This document shows, piece by piece, positions 38,082 through 49,587 of a DNA stretch of 64,000 nt (position 1 is the stretch's first letter; every line of letters starts with the position of its first letter). The notes under the pieces were generated by a model. It was not told the origin of the DNA. It saw only the letters and a list, made by a program, of their open reading frames with translations, and made no database searches. The position numbers and the translations under genes are program-made. This DNA is from Acorus gramineus (taxonomy: Eukaryota > Streptophyta > Magnoliopsida > Acorales > Acoraceae), in assembly GCA_030737835.1 (NCBI GenBank), contig CM060849.1:17402579-17466578 (forward strand). Direction: 5' to 3'.

Positions 38082-38150
38082 CGTCTAATATATGGATTTG
38101 CGGAGATCGATTTCTTTTTTATTTTATTGATCGTCTCCTATCAATAAATT
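38082..38150 (-). other. Probable 5' non-coding exon of PEX13
   Basis: A strong donor (ACG|GTGAGTCTC, exon ending at 38082) on the minus strand lies 1.1 kb upstream of the ATG exon, which has its own acceptor. A leader exon is likely. Its outer boundary is a guess. Confidence 0.35.
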
Positions 38151-41100
38151 CATGAAATAATGGAAATAGGTGGATTTTTTTTTGGTGCAAAAAACATATA
38201 GGTTGATATAATTGGGTGGAAAGGAGAATAACTGAATAAGCTCTACTGTTTAAATAACATTCAACACTTATTTAATAGATAAAAAATACCCTTCTAATAA
38301 TAAGCTCTACTGTTTCCAAGCCGCTATAAACAAAAATATATTTAAGGGTCGTTTGCTTCAGCGAAATGCTGTTTTTAATTGCTGATTCATAAGTGCAGAT
38401 TGTATAAGTTATGATAAGTTTTAATCAGTTTAAAAAAAAAACTATTTGATTCAACGAAAATTATAAGCACTTATGAAAGACATATTTTTTTGTCAAATCA
38501 TATATAATTGAATGATGTTTATTATGTTTTTTTTAAAAAAATAAAAACATGGGTGATCTAAGTTTTGGAATGTAAAAATAACTTAGTTTAAATTTTTTCA
38601 ATAATTATATTGGGCCTGTTGGCCAGCCCATTGAACCAAAATCTGCGCCTAGTCCGTCCGGCCCATACAGGCCCGAGCCGGTGTGGGTTCGGGGCTTTGG
38701 GCTCAGCCAAGGTTTGGGGCCCGTTTTCACGCTGATTAGATTGGTCTGACCCAGTTTGTTGCCGTTGTTTAATTATAAATTCTATTAATTTCTTCTTAGC
38801 GTTTTTATTAAATTTTGTAAATCTATCATTATAAATTATGTCATCATTATATGTGGTCTAATAGAAGGAATTCACTTCTATGGTATGGTCAATCATTGAA
38901 TCAGGAAAAAAAAATTTATATCTTTTCCTTTGTTGATCCAATGTGCTCTTTAAGAAGAGACCACCTTTTTCTTTTATGCTACTGCTACATTAATATTTAT
39001 TCACTAGTTTGCTGTTTTTTTTTTTTTTTTCAATCATTGCATCTGCAAAAATGAGGTGAAGAAAGCAGGAACAACAAACACGTCACAAACTTTTCAAAAT
39101 GAAAAGCACAAAGAATCTTAAATAGATTAATAGTGTGATTGAAGCATCACAGGAGAATGTACTTATTATAAGTCATTATAACAGATTCCACTTGCAAAAA
39201 AAGAAAAAGAAGGCCTGCTCTCCATCAGTGTTACCAAAGAAGAGCCCCCCCTCACATAAAGGCAAACAAACATGGAGTGGTGGTTGAGAGACACTGCAGA
39301 ACAAAATGACCCAAAGAAACTCTAGCTCATTATAAGCTAGTCAATGGACTGGATACAGAGCATATATAAAGCAAAAATATTTATATTTGAGTCCATATTT
39401 TAATTTGTTGTGCTATATATATGTTTGGGCATTGGGATAGAATATTCAAAACACAATATCAGAATTCAAATTGGAATGAAATATTCAAATAATTATTTGA
39501 ATTATTTTTATGTTTATAATATTGTATATGTATTCCCTTGATAATCATAAAGTGTAAGATTAATATATTTACTAATATTTTTAGGAACAGATACCCAATA
39601 CTCAATTCTGAATTTGAATTCGTCGGGATATAATATATGATATCCTGAAATCAAGACAGTTTTTCTGAAATTTTTGGATTCAAGATACGAATACAAATAT
39701 TTTTTTTTAAAATGTCTTATCAAAGCCACTTTGAAGTCTTTTGATGGAGAAGCAGCAAAGCATAGGGAACAAAAGCTTAATAAAGTTGAGGACCTGTTTA
39801 TCTAACATTGGGGAAAGCCTAAGAAAAAGAAAAAAAAAGGCAAACCAAAAGCCTTTTTTTTTGCCATGCATGGAAAAGCATGAGCTGTGAAAAGAGCCAA
39901 AAGTGAAGATGAATAAAAGGTCTCTAATGGGTGATCCCAAGGAATGTTATCATTCATACACATCAAACAGCATTATCTCTTCTTTTCTTTTATTTCTTTT
40001 CTTTTCTCCTAAAAGCATTATCCCAAGGAATGTTCAATCACCAACACCACAACCATCTCACTGTGATAACAAGCATTGCCACTATATAAACCAATGTGCC
40101 ACAAAGGATCCAAGACAGCCTTTGAAAAAAACAAAAGTTTTTGTTCAGTTTTTTTTTTTTTTTAGATTCATGACATGGGTTTGTGGTTTATTCCATCTCT
40201 TGCACACTGGAATAGCTGTTCTGATGCAGCAGTTCGGTGTGCAGGGCATGGAATATACCACTGGTTCATGCAAGGGGAAAAATAATCTGCACATCAATGT
40301 TGTCTTCATAGGTACCCACTTAAATGTCTCTGTGTTCAACTTTGTTTTGATTGTCTTTGCTGTTGAATCACCTGTTTGTTCTTCCACTTTGCCTAAAAGA
40401 TCCATCTCAAGCACATCATTTTGATCATGAGAAACAGAGGAGGCATGGGTTCTTCTTCTTCCCATATATTCCTCTGATTATGAACACACCTTCATTGCCT
40501 TTAAATTCTCTCTTATTATTTTTTTCATCATGAAAATTTACTTGAATACGGGGAATCGGGGATGACCTTGGTTGTGGTGACTTTTGTAGGTGTGCAATAT
40601 AGACAGATTGAACCTGATCCAACACAATCAAACCCGGGGTTAGTATTTTAGTAGTTGAGTTCAACCCGAATTGAACTTGACCTGAAAAAAATTAAAACGT
40701 AGATAAAGATAGATTTGGGTTGAAGGATCAACTTATCTAAGCATACCCTGAATATGATGGAGAGAGAGATTTAAAAAGGACATGTGAGAAAATAATATTC
40801 CATGAAGGAAGATGATTATTTTAATTATAAATATTTTAAAAGTATATATGTAACTAATTTTGTTGAAAATGATTTTATACATACTCAATTAAATATATAT
40901 ATTTTTACATTTTTTTTTGTAATTGAGCATACACTAACACAATGGAATATATATTATTTTAGACATTTCATGCACTGTCAGTGACATGTTAATTCAATCA
41001 AGGGTGTAAAATGAATTGAGTTTATTCACGCCCTTCTATGAAATATGTCTGAGTATGATTATAGACCCGTTTTTAAAGACCCGGCCCATTAGGCCATTAC

Positions 41101-42483
41101 AACATCAAACGGCCCAAGCCAGTCTCTAGGTGGCCCGGTCCAAAAGATGAAATCCGATGGATATGAGACATGGGGCTGTAACATTTAACGTTGATACATT
41201 CAGTCTATTTTGTAGTATAGAATGTAGTTCCATACACCTACTTTATCATAGTATATGACATAAATTTTTTATTTTTATTTTTAAAGTGAAAAAATATACT
41301 ATTGTATCTTAGTATATATATATTTCATTTCATATAACAACGTATACTTTAATGAGAAAGTGTATGATTATAAAAAAAAAAAAACCTGTTATAGACTGTA
41401 ATTAGGGCTGAACATATCATTTTTCAGAACCTTTTGTATTCGAGTAGAATGAGGTCCATATCCGGAGGAGAATATTTATGTACAGCTTTTTTCCTACTCA
41501 ATTTTACTCCCTTGCCTCTCTTGCTCAGTGACCTTTTTTATTTTTCTTCTTGCATCTCCTCCATCTTTCCCGTCCTCATTTCAAACCCTTTGTATTTCTC
41601 TTTAATAAACATAAAAGGACTACTAACTTTGTTTAAAAGAAAATAATAATATATCTATTATATGTTTTTATAAAAAAATAAAATATATATTATAATAAAT
41701 TGAATAGAGGATGTAAAGAATTTCTGACGTTGCATATTTGAGAGACAAAATATGAGATTCACACATAATTGTATTTTTTTATTTTTTTAAGTAATCGGTA
41801 TGTCGCTAAAAACAAAAATTGCACTTGAGAATAAAAATAACCTTTTCAGTATAATTTACATCAGCATTTGTTCATATGTTCCTCTACCGTCTCCATGAAA
41901 CATAAGATCTGTAAAAAGGAAGTAGATATACATCGAGTAGCTGTTACAATCAGCAGATTTTATAGTTTGATAGACCTTGTTAACCAACTACATTAAGTAT
42001 ATATTAATAAGTATACATTTCAATACCAAATTTTATAAATGAGTCTATTAAATTTATTGGATTTTATTTATTTTTTTAGAAAATTACGCACAGTGCTCTT
42101 TAACAAAATAATTTGACAAAAAAAAATAATATCTATCCATGAATTAAACATACCAACTTGTGGCTTCTTTAGTTTTCCGTTATTATTATCATCTGATCTC
42201 TTGTTCATAACAGATGATTCTCCCCATCACAAAGCATATGAATGAAATCAAATTAAACGAGGCAAGAAAGAAATGAGAGTTATCTCTATCATTTCAAGCA
42301 AAAAAGATGAACAAAAAACAAAACAAAACATTACTCTTTTTCAGATTGTACAAAACAAACTCCTAAAACCCACAAAAAAAAAAAAAAATCCATCAAACAA
42401 AAAGGTATTCCCAAAAAGAACAAACCTCTTCATTTCTTCTAAAAAAAAACACACAAAAAATCACACCACACCACAACCACCGA
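38151..42483. other. Long intergenic stretch, AT-rich, no gene supported
   Basis: Contains a GC-richer patch at 38610-38760, a MITE-like end (GGGTCGTTTGC, 38347) and AT-rich repeats near 40850-41390 that resemble others in the window. The open frames at 39903-40465 on both strands are short, overlap each other and have no recognisable domain. The last few hundred bases are the 3' flank of the Dof gene. Confidence 0.55.
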
Positions 42484-43038
42484 TCACTGCATGTCTTTGG
42501 AATGGTTGGTCGAGATGGCGAGCTCCGGCCAGACGAAGCAATCCCCACCGTCCACCATCTGCCACGTGTTCCCTCCACCACACTCACCTCCTCCTCCGAC
42601 CCCCCACGCCCCAAACCCCATCTCCTCAAACGGCTGACCCAGCCCGAGCCCCAGCCCGAACCCAAACCCAAAACCCAAGCCCAGCCCGACCCCCACCGCC
42701 GACTCCTCCCTAGCCACCACCACTGGCGACTGAGGCTTCGCCTCCGGCGGAGGTGGGGAGGGAACCGTGCGGGGACGTTTGCTGCCGGTGCGGCGGGACC
42801 CGCCGCCGATGGGGACGTTGCGGAGGGATCCGCCACGTGTCCAGTAGCGGCGGCAAGACTTGCAGAAGTGGCGGGGCTGCGAAAGGTTGTAGTTGTTGTA
42901 GTAGCAGAACTTGGTGTTGGTCGACTCGCAGCGAGGGCACATCACTGCCCCGTCGAAGACCACCGCTGGAGAATCCAACCTCGGGAGGAGGAGGCGTTGG
43001 GCGGCGGAGGATCGTCGAACGCCGGAGTCGGACTCCAT
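42484..43038 (-). CDS. Dof-type zinc finger transcription factor
   Basis: Plant-specific transcription factor whose single zinc finger binds AAAG cores in the nucleus. It is one uninterrupted exon of 184 aa. The Dof domain spans about residues 32-84, with the zinc ligands C34, C37, C59 and C62 (CX2CX21CX2C) and the signature [20 protein letters not shown] followed by [15 protein letters not shown] basic segment after the finger (GSKRPR) may be a nuclear signal. The C-terminal half is a low-complexity Gly/Leu/Phe/Val tract ([18 protein letters not shown]) ending [15 protein letters not shown]. The protein is short for the family, and intronless structure is common in it. The subfamily is not assigned. 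Confidence 0.96.
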   Translation of the reverse strand: MESDSGVRRSSAAQRLLLPRLDSPAVVFDGAVMCPRCESTNTKFCYYNNYNLSQPRHFCKSCRRYWTRGGSLRNVPIGGGSRRTGSKRPRTVPSPPPPEAKPQSPVVVAREESAVGVGLGLGFGFGFGLGLGLGQPFEEMGFGAWGVGGGGECGGGNTWQMVDGGDCFVWPELAISTNHSKDMQ

Positions 43039-43558
43039 TTTTTCAGTCTTTCGGGATGTGTTATTGAATCACTGTGGTTTTGGAGGGCGATGTTTTTATA
43101 AAAAAAAACCCGGAAGCGGCGACCGTTGGATTTAAGTGGGTGCCGACAAAATCATTGTGTCGGGGACGCGTGGGATGCAATTATTGGTGCTAACAGAGAT
43201 TCGTTTTGGGTCTCGGTCAGCCGTCGCGAAGCCAGGGTGGGAAACGTGTCGAATGCGGATTGAAGGGGGAGTAGATCTCGTCGGATCCGCATCGGCACGC
43301 GCATTTCACATGTCCCTTTCATGGCGCTCTGTCTCTCTCTCTCTCTGCAGTCTCTGCTGCTTCGATGTCCTTAAATCCGTCGTTTCTTCTTCTTCTTCTT
43401 TCTTTTGAATAGATCATGGCCGTCCATTGGGTTTGGGTATGGCGTGTCGTGAGTGGTGCAGGTTGTTGGGGGGTTTGGTCCAACGGACCGAAGGGAGACA
43501 AAGACCGGGTGTACGTATAACGTGGAGACTGGCAGGGAAGAGTAGTAGTACTTGATTG

Positions 43559-43595
<37 letters not shown>

Positions 43596-45922
43596 GTTTT
43601 TTTTGAGAGACGAGAAAGTGAATTTGAGGTTTCGTTTCATGCATGGCAAGTACTTTGATCTGATAACCGTCATTAAATGCGTTTGTAAGTTGATGATAAT
43701 AATAATACCTAGCGCGTCTAATCTGATTAGCCCTTTTGGGTGCACATTGAAAAACTATTAGGGGAGAGGTTTTTGACTAATCAGGACCATCCGTTCCAGA
43801 CAATTCATCGTATGAATGGATAGGATTTTCTGAAAAATGGAGGGAAATGAAAAAATAAAATAAAATCTGACATCTCAAACTGGCGCTGAGAGTGAGTTGG
43901 GATGTTTAGGGATACTCCATCACGTGACATGTTAAAAATGAGAGAGAAAACAATCTCCACTTGAAAACAAGAGTCTGGTCTGGATCTGTTCAAATCTGTA
44001 CAGAACTACACATATGTAATATATTCAATCTTATTTGAATTTGATTCGGTGGATCAGAACATACAAATGGGTCATTGTCTCGGTCCATCTAGCCTCGATT
44101 CGTTGAATTCAAGACTCAACTATTTTATTAATATATGTTTATATATTACAAGATTGTTAGTATTAATTGATCCATGTTTTTTATTTATTTATCAAGTTAC
44201 AGATATAAATTTTAATTCATTTTTATATCCATAAGTTTATAACCAAATCCATAAATCATAACTCATAACCAACCAAGCCCACCCGTTGACAGCCTTATTA
44301 GCTTTTGAAATTATATAATTAATTGGTTTGTTGCATGATTTATGCTTATTGTTTAGGATAACATGTTAGTGTTTATGGTTTTGAATGTTGTTTAGGTTAA
44401 TATGTAGTGTTTATTGTTTTGAAGTAATATGTTTATTGTTTTGAATGTTTACTTTGTTACACAAATAACCATCAGCTCTCCCTTTTAGTTCATTGTTATA
44501 TTGTTTAGATTTTTGTTTACTTTGAATGTTATATGTTAGTGTTTATTATTTTGAATGTTGTTTAATAATTCATTCACTTATTTTGAATTGTATAAAAATA
44601 TGTTCAAACATAGTGTCAGTACACCAGTTTAAATAGCTTAATAATAACTAATGTTTTACACAAAAATTTTCCTCATAGAATGATAATGCAAACAAATTTA
44701 TAAGCTCTTCCTTTTGTTTTTATTAATCATATTCAAGTTGGGTCCCGGGTCCGACAGGTTCGGATCTGGGTCCACATTTTCAAAGACCCACCAGGTCTTA
44801 GGTACACCTTGACCATGCACAGACCCGACCCGTTAATAGGCCTACTCACAACTATCCTCTTGTTTTATTTATTCATTTATTTATTATTTTTGAAATTAGT
44901 AATGCTAAATATACCACATTCAAATGCAAATAATGTATCCTTAATTATTTTTCTTACAAACCTAGATTTTTGGTAGATAATTTTTATTGTTAGTTACTAG
45001 AAGCCTATATTTACATGTAACAACTAGGCCTGTCAACAGGTCACGGGTTAATCCGGACCAGACCCGAACCTGATCCGATAAAAGGTGTAAATACGAGACC
45101 CGAAGGACCCGACAATCAAAATGGGTCGAGTCTGGGTCCACCCCGACTTGATCCTATGGACCCCTTGGACCCGATTGACCCAACTCAAATATTATGTAAT
45201 TTTTTTTTTATGATCCAACCTAACACTCATGATTCAACCAAACATTTATAACTAAATATTGAACAATCACTTAAAATTTTAAACATTTGAAATATCTTTA
45301 CAACCTTTTGACTTCATGTAAAAGCATAATAATCCAAACCGTATTCCAAATGTTTCATCATAAAACATTTAAAAATCAAAATGATGAAAAACTATTTATA
45401 ATATATTACACTCTATTAAAAAAAAAAAAAAATAAAACTACTGTACGCCATTGAAAAGTTTTTGAACTTATCTTTATTTGGTATGAACTTATTAATGGGT
45501 CAACCCGATATGACTTGAGACCCAATATGAGCCCGACCCGAAGGACCCGACAATCAAACGGATCAGATCCGAATCCACCACGACCCGATCAGGACCAGAC
45601 CAGTTGACAAGCCTAGTTACAACTGCATTCTATTGCAGGGCATGAGGGGGCAATACATAATAAAATAGAAAAAATATGATATAACTCCTTTGAAAGTTAG
45701 TTACATCTGATTTAGTCTATGTAAAATTAAAAAATTACCACGTGTCCCTATATTATTAAATATAGATCTATGGTCGACCGGTCGACCTTATGTTCTTCCT
45801 CTCATTGTCGGCCTCCATTGCAGATCAATTGGTCGGACTGGGGAGGACATCCTTCATCTGTCGTTGTGTCCTCCACCGTCAGATCCCTTCCGCATCGATC
45901 GTGTGTTGAGAGAGAGAAAGAG
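43039..45922. other. Intergenic between divergent Dof and PLP3 genes
   Basis: The Dof upstream region has CT tracts near 43329-43345 and a (GA)14 tract at about 43563-43590 (possible GAGA-type promoter element). Beyond it lie AT-rich DNA with degraded hAT-like ends (CCCACCCGTTGACAGCC at ~44277, ACCCGTTAATAGGCC at ~44829) and the better-preserved hAT-like MITE at 45025-45615. No gene is seen. Confidence 0.6.
45025..45615. mobile_element. hAT-like MITE with 8-bp target-site duplication
   Basis: A 591-bp element with ends TAGGCCTGTCAACAGGTC and GACCAGTTGACAAGCCTA as inverted repeats. It is flanked by GTAACAAC (45017-45024) and GTTACAAC (45616-45623), an 8-bp duplication with one mismatch. The interior has repeated GACCCGA-type motifs. 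The TIR sequence and 8-bp duplication fit the hAT superfamily. It is non-coding. Confidence 0.8.
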
Positions 45923-48900
45923 ATGGATCCAGATTCAGTGAAATCAACCCTATCAGGGTTGGCTTTTGGGAATGTAATGGCGGCAGCTGCTCGTGATTAT
46001 CAGAAGGTGCCCTCCCTCCCCCCTCTATGTTTGTTTATCTTTTAATCTGTACAAAGAAGACATTTTTATTGCTTCTCTAATTGTTTGTGTTTTATTCCTG
46101 TTATTAGATTTGATTAATGGATCGGAAAAGAAGAAGAAAAAAAAAGATCTTGTCACTTCAAAATAAAAAAAGGGGTTTTCTTTGCAATCCCCTAACCTAT
46201 ATCTGAAATGGGTTCTCATGGATTTTGGTTGCAATAGATCATATTGTTGATTTTGGATCCTACGAGGGAGTGATACATTTTTAAAAAAAAAAATGTTTTT
46301 TTTTTTTTCCCTTGAGATATTAGTTTCATGAATGGCAAATCTGGGAAGAATAGCAAGAGGCCTCTCAGGCATACATCTTGAAGATGCAATGATCAATACT
46401 TTGGTTTGCGGGAAATAGATATAGTTGTTTTGGAATACAGGGAAAAGGAAGATGTAGTTATTAGATGTGTATCCGTGGTTGGAAAATTTTGCACTCCGTA
46501 ATTCATGCTGTCAATTCTACGATCTAAACAAGTTTTGAAATTTTTTAAAACTATATACTTGTCTAATGAAGTACATACTTTTATGAAAAAAGTGAAATGC
46601 ATTCTCAAATGAATTGAATGTATATCTTTCAACATTTTCCCTATATAAGTATTTCTTATACTGAGTGAGGACTATAAGAATGACCTAATTACTGTAGGTA
46701 GGAATGATTGTCTGAACGCCCATTTATGGTTGGAATCATGGAAAGTGAATGAAGCAATGTAAGCATGGGGTATGATGGGTTATGATTTAGTACTGATGAT
46801 ATGAAGTGTCGATAGTGGGTATGGGAACAGCATGTAGTCGGGCATCCATAGAGTGATTTTTATATTATTCATGGTTCAATAATAAGCAGGAGTATGTATT
46901 GATACTCATTAACTGTTGAATGGTTAATGATAATTTGCATTCCTTTCTATTGGATTATGTTCTATTTTCTGTTGAAACTGTCAATCAGATTTCATTCATT
47001 TGTTTGATACATGAGGATATGTGGACATCATTGATTACAAATCTTCGATTTTCAACTAGTATTAGAGAACAGTGCAGGACAACATGTCATCTCTGGATGA
47101 TTCAGAGATAGCTGCATTTATCTCTTTAGAGTCGGGGAGTAAATCTGCATCTCAACTTTGCATATTCTGAATCAATTTACAGGCCTTGTAGCTCCTTATT
47201 ACCCCCTATTCTCTAATTTCTGAGTGAGTCAAACTGGGCCATAACTTGTCTCAAACACAGAAGGGTAGATTGTCATTGTGATTTTCAAATTTTAATGTTT
47301 TATATAACTGGATGTACATGTAAGTATGTTGAAATATGTCTATTAATATATTTGAGAAAGTCAAGACAACAAAATACATTGGAAAACTAGACCACCACAG
47401 GCATATGCAACACTAGTAGATTGATATTTTCTTTTCTAAAAAATGTCATATGTGAACTGGATTCAAAACGAATACCTATTGGTTGCAGATGAATCTTTAA
47501 CTATGTATCGGAGCTCAGTTGGTTGAGGGTCCTTAACCTTGGGAAGGGATTAGCTAACTTTTGTGCCAGGCACAGGTGACTAATCAGAAATTATCAGCCG
47601 TTGGTTGACAGCTTGAGCTGCCCCTCTGGTGGCCTCTCTTTGGAGACAGTGATTTTTTGTATGAGCATGACTAATCATAAATCTATAGTTAGAGATTTTT
47701 TTTTCCTTTAAACTAATCTCAGTGCTCTGCGTTTTGATTGATGATAACCCACTTTCTAATATAAATGACATTTATGACAGAAAAAGCTTTGGACCAGTAA
47801 AATCTTGTCTTTCATTTCTTAATCTGATCATTTGAACCAAAACTACAATCAGTCAATTTCAGATGCTTAAAAGTTTGCAGTTTGTATGAGGGGAAACACC
47901 AACAATATGGATTCGAATGAAAACTGAACTTGTAAGGATGGGGAGTAACACTTAGATACTGAGCAATAATAATGATTATACAGAAATCCAAGCTTTGGTT
48001 TAAGTCGGCAAGCACCTCCTCCCTCTGTGAAGGAGTTCAAGAGATCAAACCCTTGGGGACACCATTCTTCAAAAAAAAAATGATTATAAGTGCTAAGTCT
48101 TTTTCATTCTGCATTTATGTTTCCTTACATAAATATATCAGATAATCACATGATCTTTAGTTGGTCTTGCAGGAGTTGCTATCTCAACAGAAGGTTCAGA
48201 CATCCACCAATGAGGAGGTTGATCTTGACGAATTGATGGATGTAAGGAAAATTGACCTCATAATATAGATGATCATGCATGGCCCATCTGTTTGTCCATC
48301 CATTCTTATCTTTATTAATCTATCAGTGTGGACCTAATTTTATTTATTTTTTTAAGGACCCAGAACTGGAAAAGTTGCACGCTGACAGAATTGCTTCTCT
48401 CAAGGTAAGGATTGATGAACTTTACTCTCCTAAGGGTCCATGGATTTATATCCAGTAATTAAGTGCCTGACTTCGTAAAATCTCATTAAATTTCAACAGA
48501 GAGAAGCAGAGAAAAGGCAAGCCTTAAAAAGACAGGGCCACGGAGAATACCGTGAAATATCAGAGGGAGACTTCTTGGGTGAAGTTACAGGAAGTGAGAG
48601 AGTGATTTGCCACTTTTACCATCGAGAGTTTTATCGCTGCAAGTAAAATTGTTCCACTAATTCGTTATATATGAGTTGAAACATTGTCCAGTTATAACGA
48701 GTAGCAGTGATGGCTCCTCTCAGGATAATTGACAAGCATCTAAAGGCCCTGGCACCAATTCACGTAAATACGAAGTTCATCAAATTGGATTCTGAGGTTT
48801 GCTCACACAAAATCCCCCCATAGTTGTTTTGCTTTGATTGGCATATTAATCTTCTTGGTTTGTTTGCAGAATGCACCTTTCTTCGTTACCAAATTAGCAG

Positions 48901-49587
48901 TCAAAACATTGCCCTGTGTAATATTGTTCAGGTAAAGCTTATGTAATGTTATTCTTCAATAAATAAATAAAAGTTTATGTAAAATGACACACTAGTCATT
49001 CCAGTCACTTTTGCAGATTGAACGCGTTTTGATTATTTGTTAAAAGTATATATACGTATATAATGAAGTACATGTTTTCACAAAAAGTGAAATACATACT
49101 CGAATGAATTGAACACATACATTTTTACATTGTTTTTCTTAATAGGTTGTATGGTGATATATCAGAGTGTATTCTATTAAAGATTTTCATATACTGTGTT
49201 AAGTGTCATGGCGTTGGCATGAATAATTCTGCTGCATACCATGGTTGCGAAAATATACAGAAGCTGATTCGACAATTCTCGGATTAAAATGGTCATCATA
49301 GGAATGGAATCGCCTTTGACCGAGTGGTAGGTTTTCAAGATCTGGGCAGCAAAGATGATTTCACCACAAAAGCCTTTGAGAATCTACTGATAAAGAAAGG
49401 TTCGATTTGCTTCCCCTGACACTTTGTTAAGTGCAGTATCCCATTACATTGACTAAAATGCTGGTATATTTCAGGAATAATCAATGACAGGAAGGACACA
49501 GAAGACAGCGACGCCGAAGATGACGGTGTGGATAACAAAAGCAGGAATGTCAGGTCATCGACCGGCAACGATTCCGATTCAGATTGA
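45923..49587 (+). CDS. PLP3: Phosducin-like protein 3 / TXNDC9 homolog
   Basis: Thioredoxin-fold cochaperone; PLP3 proteins are linked to tubulin folding through the CCT chaperonin. Exons (plus): 45923-46006, 48173-48241, 48357-48404, 48500-48642, 48724-48796, 48870-48931, 49302-49399, 49475-49587; 229 aa, with all phases consistent. It starts MDPDSVKSTLSGLAFGNVMA like Arabidopsis PLP3A. It has the acidic EEVDLDELMDDPELEKLHAD segment, GEYREISEGDFLGEV, the thioredoxin-like core VICHFYHREFYRCKIIDKHL without a CxxC redox pair, KTLPCVILFRNG and VGFQDLGSKDDFTT. The tail is acidic and Ser-rich, ending STGNDSDSD. Intron 1 is long (2.2 kb) and holds a small SINE. The ATG follows a GA-rich leader. Confidence 0.95.
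47971..48088 (+). mobile_element. Short SINE fragment in PLP3 intron 1
   Basis: A ~98-bp insert (47981-48078) ending in an A run, flanked by perfect direct repeats AATGATTATA (47971-47980 and 48079-48088). It contains GAGTTCAAGAGATCAAACCC, similar to a tRNA-type B box. The 5' part with an A box is missing, so it is probably a 5'-truncated SINE. Confidence 0.6.

Noticed and set aside
39903-40465. Overlapping open frames of 173 and 106 codons on opposite strands
   Set aside because: No domain, unsupported codon pattern, poly-T/Phe runs and mutual overlap; likely chance.
47508-47560. tRNA-like start (GAGCTCAGTTGGTTGAGGGT) in PLP3 intron 1
   Set aside because: It resembles an A box of a tRNA-derived SINE, but no cloverleaf, B box in register, poly(A) or target duplication could be seen. 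Too weak to call.
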